40,439 nucleotides of DNA, from positions 1 to 40,439 of the forward strand of contig CANBDX010000015.1 in the NCBI GenBank assembly GCA_947367315.1, read 5' to 3'. The stretch's first letter is position 1, and each line of letters opens with the position of its first letter. This stretch comes from an uncultured Bacteroidales bacterium (lineage in GTDB: Bacteria > Bacteroidota > Bacteroidia > Bacteroidales > UBA932). A model generated the notes under the pieces. That model was not told the origin of the DNA. It searched no databases and saw only the letters and a list, made by a program, of their open reading frames with translations. A program made the position numbers and the translations under genes. Shown piece by piece: positions 35,488 through 40,439 of the stretch.

Positions 35488-35516
35488 AATAGATGTATAA
35501 TAAATAGGTTTTTAAA

Positions 35517-35556
35517 ATAATACAAAATTACGATTTTTATCGTAATTTTGTATTAT
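35517..35556. promoter_or_regulatory. Perfect 17-base palindrome with back-to-back -7 boxes
   Basis: ATAATACAAAATTACGA (35517-35533) pairs perfectly with TCGTAATTTTGTATTAT (35540-35556) around ttttta. Each arm contains TAATTTTG, an exact TAnnTTTG: plus strand at 35543-35550, minus strand at 35530-35523. The plus box lies 45 bases before the ATG at 35596 and the minus box 35 bases before the ATG at 35487. No TTG is correctly spaced for a -33 element on either side. It is most likely a regulator-bound divergent promoter region. Confidence 0.55.
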
Positions 35557-35595
35557 CATGAAATCATATATAAATTAAAATAGCATCAACGAGTT

Positions 35596-37833
35596 ATGAC
35601 AAGAAGAATTCTTATTGCAACCGGGCTCATTATCGCTGCTGCTTTCGCAGCAATTTCCTGCAAAGGCCCACAGCAGGAGGAGCCCCAGGAAGATCCTGTG
35701 GTTGCTCCAACAGCCACTGTCGAGATCAACGCTTTGGACAGGACATCAGTTACATTCACAATCAGTTCAGACTCTCCGGGAGATTACGTATGGGCCATCG
35801 TACCTGAGACAGAAAAGATAGCAAGCGCTGAAGACCTGTTCTCTAACGGCAATTCAGGCATGTTCACTTCCGCACAAAAGGTAGAAATCACTTACAACGA
35901 GCTTGAAGGAGGCAATGAGTACAGCCTGTACTATGCCGTACGCAAGCTCAATCCTTTTGTATACAGCGAACTGTATGTCGAACCTATATCAACCGACTTC
36001 CCTTACGAGGACATGATTACTCTCGAGAAGGTCACAACAAACGCCGTATCATACCATATCGAGAAGCCGGAAGGGGCAAAGGCATACAGGCACATGATCG
36101 TCGACTACAATGACTTCCTTTATTTCCAGGCTCTTGTAGCAGTAACCCATAGCTCATACCTGAGTGCATTTGGCCTTGGAGACACGCAGAGCAAGACCTT
36201 TGACTACGAATGGGTACAGTTTGACGGATGGGACAACTATGCGACATATATCTATTCTGACACCAAGTACATCATCCTCGCAGGAGAATCAGAGAGCACG
36301 GAAATCGACTCTCAGGTAAGCGATGAGAATGTAAGGTACATCGAATTCACGACTCCGAAGGCTGAGATATGCCCGCACAAGGTAGACATTCAGGTAAGCA
36401 ACATCACCTCCCTTACAGCAGACGTCACATTTACTCCGGAGGAAGGCGTGGACAGATATCGCGCATATGTGATGAGCGGGGCCGACTACGAATCATTCCT
36501 CTTCGAGGGTGAGGAAATGGTACGACGCGCAGTGATCGGAGCATGGGATGACACATCGACAGAGTACAAGGGAACTCAGTCTTTATCACTGAGCGGTCTC
36601 CATCCTGACTCAAACTATTACATCTGCATGGTCGTGTTTGATGAGGACATGAGAGAGCTTTACATCGAGAAGGTGTTCACAACTACAGAGCCTGTAGGCC
36701 CTGCACCTGAGATCTCCATTACTGCAGTAGAGACTGAGGAGCCATGGAATTCGGCAGCACTCAACCTCAAGTTGAAGAACGCGTCAAGCGCATTGGCATT
36801 CATCCACACCAAGTATGCTGTAGACGAAGTCCTCAATGCCCCTGGCAACGAGGACCTGACAATGGAGGTGGTGATCAGCACAAATGGTATCCCATTCTCA
36901 GCAGCGGAGATTTCCAAAGCCATATCAGAGGATGGTGCTACCCTGATGTTCTCTAACCTCAGTCCTAATACAGAATACGTATACGCAATTACCGCGACCA
37001 ACTCCGAGTACGTTTCGACTTCGTACGTACACTACTTCAAGACAGGAGCGGAACCGGTTATCGAGACCACTCTGTTCGACAAGCTCAAAGGTGACTACAC
37101 AGCGACAATCACAGACTTCGACGGAAAGCCTTACACATTTGATGTAACGATCACCGACGGTGTCAACGACGCGACAAGAGAAGCATATAAGGCAAAGAAT
37201 ATCCTCGTATGCCTTGGTTTCGACCCTTGCGGAGTAGCATATCATTCACCAGAAGACCTTCTCAAGAAAAGATGGGCGAAAACCGAGGAGGAGGCAAACC
37301 GCAACTATGGTCCTAAGTGGTTCCTTGAGGTTGACGAGTCAGATAATATCACCACCTACAAGCACGCAGTGGCATCATCGTCATTTGACTCTGTAAACAA
37401 CGTGGAGCTCGTGGATTACTCTGCTGACGGCGAGGACCCTATGGCATCCTTCAACAACCAGACATTGTGGTTCAAGGGAACATTCAACCGTTACTACGCA
37501 TCTAAGGAGCAGTGGATAATGCAGGCTACAACCCTCATACACAATGTCGATTTCAACGAAGAGACAGGAACAATCACAGTAAACCCTGTAAAGCACTACA
37601 AGAGCTGGTCCGCAAGAGGTGAAATGATCACTGAGTATCCGGGCGTATCCCAGAGCAAGAACTGGTACGGCGGTTCTGACCAGAAGGTGGTCTTCTGCGG
37701 AAACAGCCCGCTTGTACTGAAGCGTAAAGCGCAGACCGCACAGGCAAGCATCACACCTATGAAGGCATCTCTCAAGGTTCCTGCAGTCAAGACCATCAAT
37801 GTCCAGGAGACAAGAAGAACCATAAGAAGATAA
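35596..37833 (+). CDS. Large lipoprotein with repeated Fn3/Ig-like domains, unknown function
   Basis: 745 residues. The lipobox is AISC with Cys 22, after a 21-residue signal. From about residue 40 the sequence falls into repeated beta-sandwich segments of 90-110 residues, each with a TSVTFTI or SLTADVTF strand and a closing LHPDSNYYICMVVFDE or LSPNTEYVYAITATN strand, the pattern of Fn3-like repeats. The region from about 495 (LFDKLKGDYTATITDFDG) to 715 has no repeat pattern and may be a distinct domain. The tail (KASLKVPAVKTINVQ, ending RRTIRR) is basic. I do not recognise a family. An S41 protease gene starts one base after the stop, so the two are cotranscribed, and a related Fn3-like gene lies beyond. 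Confidence 0.7.
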   Translation: MTRRILIATGLIIAAAFAAISCKGPQQEEPQEDPVVAPTATVEINALDRTSVTFTISSDSPGDYVWAIVPETEKIASAEDLFSNGNSGMFTSAQKVEITYNELEGGNEYSLYYAVRKLNPFVYSELYVEPISTDFPYEDMITLEKVTTNAVSYHIEKPEGAKAYRHMIVDYNDFLYFQALVAVTHSSYLSAFGLGDTQSKTFDYEWVQFDGWDNYATYIYSDTKYIILAGESESTEIDSQVSDENVRYIEFTTPKAEICPHKVDIQVSNITSLTADVTFTPEEGVDRYRAYVMSGADYESFLFEGEEMVRRAVIGAWDDTSTEYKGTQSLSLSGLHPDSNYYICMVVFDEDMRELYIEKVFTTTEPVGPAPEISITAVETEEPWNSAALNLKLKNASSALAFIHTKYAVDEVLNAPGNEDLTMEVVISTNGIPFSAAEISKAISEDGATLMFSNLSPNTEYVYAITATNSEYVSTSYVHYFKTGAEPVIETTLFDKLKGDYTATITDFDGKPYTFDVTITDGVNDATREAYKAKNILVCLGFDPCGVAYHSPEDLLKKRWAKTEEEANRNYGPKWFLEVDESDNITTYKHAVASSSFDSVNNVELVDYSADGEDPMASFNNQTLWFKGTFNRYYASKEQWIMQATTLIHNVDFNEETGTITVNPVKHYKSWSARGEMITEYPGVSQSKNWYGGSDQKVVFCGNSPLVLKRKAQTAQASITPMKASLKVPAVKTINVQETRRTIRR

Positions 37834-37834
37834 T

Positions 37835-39592
37835 ATGAAGAGCATATTCAGAATTCTTACAATAGCAGCAGCGCTCCTCCTTGCACTCGGATGCAAGGAG
37901 GATCAGTTGCAATTGGAAGGCACCGGTGTAACAAACACCAGCTGGGCTTCCAATGTCGCTGCAGACGAAGAGGGAGAAGTGCTTTCACTTACATTCACTT
38001 CTGCAGGTAAGTGGACAGCGGAATCTTCGGAGCCGGAATGGTGCGAAGTGCTGACAGGAAACGGAGTGAAGGGGGAAGCTGCACTGCGCATCAATGTAGC
38101 CAACAACACATCCACATCATCCCGTACAGCAAGGATCACCATCAGTGTCGAGAACTATCCTATTGCCGAGACTTTCGAGATCTCACAATCGGAGGGCGTA
38201 ACCGAGCAGGGAGACGGCAGATATAGGGAGATCAATGAGTGGGTCTACGAAAAGATGGCTTCACACTATCTTTGGAACGAACCAGTAAAGACTCTTGCCC
38301 TTGACTACAGCATCGGATATCAGGCATTCCTGAAATCCATCCTTGACGGAGTAGGAAAGCAGAACGACATCAACCACGACGACGGAGCATACAACCAGGA
38401 CTTCAGGACCGAATACTATACCCAGATCATCAGCAGCGCACCTGAGACAAAGGCAGTAGGACAGCAGACAAGAGGAAACGGATTCTATCTGCTGCGTCCG
38501 GTAAATCTGGGAACTGCAATCGGAGTACTTATAGAGGCTGTCATTCCGGGAGGACCGGCAGACAAGCTGGGAATCAAGCGAGGTGACTTCATTACTGAGG
38601 TCAACGGCATCAGCATCACGATGGATAACTACAGAAGCGTCACAAGCAAAATCTACACTGATGCCCTCAGCGTCCTGACAAATACCGTCACATGGGAAGG
38701 TGTTCACCTTGACCAGGCTGTAGTCAAGCCTATCGGAACCTTCGACCTGTCCCCTGAATCATACATCGAGCCTGCCATCTACAAGGCAGAGACAGTAGAA
38801 CTGAGCAACGGCAAGAAGGTAGGATATCTCCTTTATATGGGCTTCCACGCTGATTTCGATTATCAGCTTATGGACGTGTTCGACAAGTTCAAGGCCGACG
38901 GCATCGACGACCTCGTACTCGACCTCAGATACAACAACGGAGGAGAAATCCTCTCAAGCACAGTCTTGGCGACAATGATCGCAGGATCTGCCCACCAGGG
39001 GAAGACACTTGCCAAACTGAGATTCAATGAGGAAAGGACCAAGGCTGGAGTCTCTGGAGAATACAGGATCGGAGTCAAGGAAACAATAGAATATCCTGAC
39101 GGCTACCTTCCTATCGAAGATGCATTGCAGCATTCTATCGGTCTTGACAGAGTATTCGTCATAGCGACAAACACAACCGCATCTGCCAGCGAAATCATCA
39201 TCAACGGCCTGCGCGGACTGGATATAGAAGTAAACCTTATCGGTACGACTACAAGCGGCAAGAACGTCGGAATGGAGGGATTCAGCAAGAAATACAGAAA
39301 CTATGACTTCCTCTTCTACCCTGTTTCTTTCTACATTGAGAATGCCAAAGGTTTCAGCGACTATCCGGAAGGATTTGAGCCGGACATCTACCTTGATGAT
39401 TCAGGATATTACCCAGGAGGAGATTTCGGAACCATGGGTGACTACCTCTGCAACGCTGCATTCGGATGGATCAGGACAGGACAGAAGCCCGGCAGGACAG
39501 CAGCTGCAGCTCCTATGAGCATAAGGCTCGAGCATGCCGATATCCCGTTCACCACAAGACTAGGTGGCAGCAGAGTCACATACCGAGACTAA
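37835..39592 (+). CDS. Second S41-family peptidase lipoprotein, with BACON-like domain
   Basis: 585 residues: lipobox LALGC with Cys 20, a BACON-like domain at about 35-120 (FTSAGKWTAESSEPEWCEV, ISVENYPIAETFEISQS), a helical linker, a PDZ domain (PGGPADKLGIKRGDFITEVNG) near 238-258 and an S41 domain. Ser 450 in NTTASASEI and Lys 476 in TSGKNVG form the dyad. The GLDIEVNLIG and DLRYNNGGEILSS segments match the protease at 33679-35487 (GIDFPVTLIG and DLRFNPGGAVAQS), so the two are paralogues. It shares the tail pattern of an Ala-rich linker followed by GGSRVTYRD. It begins one base after the Fn3 lipoprotein stop. Confidence 0.85.
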   Translation: MKSIFRILTIAAALLLALGCKEDQLQLEGTGVTNTSWASNVAADEEGEVLSLTFTSAGKWTAESSEPEWCEVLTGNGVKGEAALRINVANNTSTSSRTARITISVENYPIAETFEISQSEGVTEQGDGRYREINEWVYEKMASHYLWNEPVKTLALDYSIGYQAFLKSILDGVGKQNDINHDDGAYNQDFRTEYYTQIISSAPETKAVGQQTRGNGFYLLRPVNLGTAIGVLIEAVIPGGPADKLGIKRGDFITEVNGISITMDNYRSVTSKIYTDALSVLTNTVTWEGVHLDQAVVKPIGTFDLSPESYIEPAIYKAETVELSNGKKVGYLLYMGFHADFDYQLMDVFDKFKADGIDDLVLDLRYNNGGEILSSTVLATMIAGSAHQGKTLAKLRFNEERTKAGVSGEYRIGVKETIEYPDGYLPIEDALQHSIGLDRVFVIATNTTASASEIIINGLRGLDIEVNLIGTTTSGKNVGMEGFSKKYRNYDFLFYPVSFYIENAKGFSDYPEGFEPDIYLDDSGYYPGGDFGTMGDYLCNAAFGWIRTGQKPGRTAAAAPMSIRLEHADIPFTTRLGGSRVTYRD

Positions 39593-39613
39593 ACAGAACA
39601 TCATAAACGAAAA

Positions 39614-39637
39614 AGGGCGGCCCCGAAGGGTCGCCCT
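39614..39637. terminator. Bidirectional terminator between convergent genes
   Basis: AGGGCGGCCC (39614-39623) pairs with GGGTCGCCCT (39628-39637), one G-T wobble, with a CGAA loop. The minus-strand side is followed by cttttt, the plus-strand side by gattctta. It lies between the S41 gene stop at 39592 and the Fn3-like stop at 39664. Confidence 0.75.
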
Positions 39638-39663
39638 GATTCTTATGTGGTTATCTTAAAAGA

Positions 39664-40439
39664 TTATGCACCGAAACCGCCTGTAATATTGAGCTCAGTT
39701 ACATAAGTCTCATAGTAGTTACCCTCTGCATCCATAACAACTGTATAGATGTTGTATCCTGGGCTTGCATAGTTGTTTACATAAGTCTCACCTGCAACAA
39801 CCTCAGAAGAGCCGATATACTCGCTAGTAAGGATATACTGAACCTTGCTCTTGGCTGATGGATAGTCGACGAGGTAATCCTTGTGGAAGCAAGCAGTGAT
39901 TGCTGTGTAACCTGCTGGAAGCTCTACTGTCCACTCTACTGTTGTGAAGTCACCTATAGTCTCTACGTTAGCCTTAACTACAGGCTTAGCGGCTACCCAG
40001 GCAGCATTCTCGTTTCCGTTATCATCTGTAGCGTAAACGAAGTTGCCGAGGTTCATCTCTGGAGTGAATGTGAGACGTGTAGCCTTTGTATAAGTACCGT
40101 CAGTGAGCTTAGCTGCAACTACGAGGTTGCATGGAGAACCTACTGTAAGGCCAGTCATCTCGATACCCTCTGCTGGAAGTTCTGCTGCAGTCACCTTTTT
40201 CATATAATATGAATCTGGAGTAAGGGCGATGTATGCGCTGGCAGTCTCTACACTTGTTCCGTAGTAGCTGTCGCCCCAAGTGAAGTGCTCAGCAGCCTTA
40301 TACCAATAGTAGTATGTATCAACCTCAGCGTCGCAAGAGAACTTAACGATACCAGTCTGCGCAGGAGTACCCTGAAGCTCAGCTGTAACTGTAGCTGCTG
40401 CGTATTCCATTGTCTTAGCAGTGAACTCCTGAACGAGAA
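39664..40439 (-). CDS. Fn3-like repeat protein, N-terminus outside the window
   Basis: The frame stays open to the window edge; 258 or so codons are visible and no start is assigned because in-frame sense codons continue upstream of the ATG at 40410. It contains repeated beta-sandwich-like segments with YYYWYKAAEHF, IALTPDSYYMKKVTA and LTVGSPCNLVVAAKLTDG, then a second unit with TTVEWTVELPAGYTAITACF. The pattern resembles the Fn3-like lipoprotein at 35596-37833 but sequence identity is low. It ends NITGGFGA. The codon choice is like its neighbours. Function unknown; likely a cell-surface protein. Confidence 0.65.
   Translation of the reverse strand, partial: LVQEFTAKTMEYAAATVTAELQGTPAQTGIVKFSCDAEVDTYYYWYKAAEHFTWGDSYYGTSVETASAYIALTPDSYYMKKVTAAELPAEGIEMTGLTVGSPCNLVVAAKLTDGTYTKATRLTFTPEMNLGNFVYATDDNGNENAAWVAAKPVVKANVETIGDFTTVEWTVELPAGYTAITACFHKDYLVDYPSAKSKVQYILTSEYIGSSEVVAGETYVNNYASPGYNIYTVVMDAEGNYYETYVTELNITGGFGA

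Overview
The window looks like a stretch of a Bacteroidota chromosome, most likely order Bacteroidales. Several promoters fit the Bacteroidota sigma consensus (TTTG or TTG, 19-20 bases, then TAnnTTTG). Shine-Dalgarno sites are mostly absent. The protein families are also typical: a TonB-dependent receptor, DUF3078, a WbqC-like protein, BACON/S41 lipoproteins, fimbrillin-type lipoproteins and an archaeal-type prolyl-tRNA synthetase. I cannot name the genus from sequence alone. I see no phage, plasmid, integrase or intact insertion sequence, and no rRNA or tRNA gene.

Layout. 1-806: start of rpsA (minus strand), preceded by a terminator. 955-2860: a two-gene surface operon (39-residue peptide plus beta-helix lipoprotein). 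2861-3460: a 600-base gap filled with repeats. 3461-7388: polA, an ECF sigma factor and rsmG, overlapping or tightly packed. 7477-9063: rpmH and tyrS with their own promoters. 9061-9169: a palindromic element. 9211-10776: rbfA and a LolC/E-like permease. 10773-16241 (minus): a probable metal-uptake trio (Cys/His-rich secreted protein, TonB receptor, HMA-domain protein), then two NfnAB-like oxidoreductase subunits. 16427-22171: sppA converging on a proS-DUF3078-tilS operon. 22360-25230: an aromatic-rich lipoprotein and a FadL-like porin. 25208-28747 (minus): lpxD-lpxC-lpxA-wbqC. 28863-33438: rimP-nusA-infB behind one promoter and a leader hairpin. 33471-33649: a second palindromic element. 33679-40439: two S41-protease lipoproteins and two Fn3-like proteins.

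Much of the window is core information processing (S1, L34, IF2, NusA, RimP, RbfA, RsmG, TilS, TyrRS, ProRS, Pol I) and envelope building (LpxA/C/D, LolC/E, FadL, TonB receptor).

The most unusual signal is a pair of intergenic elements (9061-9169 and 33471-33649). They share a GC-rich core, but each is bounded by its own long inverted repeat, and the arm sequences are unrelated between the copies. Other points of note: a Pol I whose 3'-5' exonuclease site has decayed, an LpxC without the FabZ fusion common in the phylum, convergent genes whose stop codons sit inside one hairpin, and a perfect palindrome carrying back-to-back -7 boxes between divergent lipoprotein genes.
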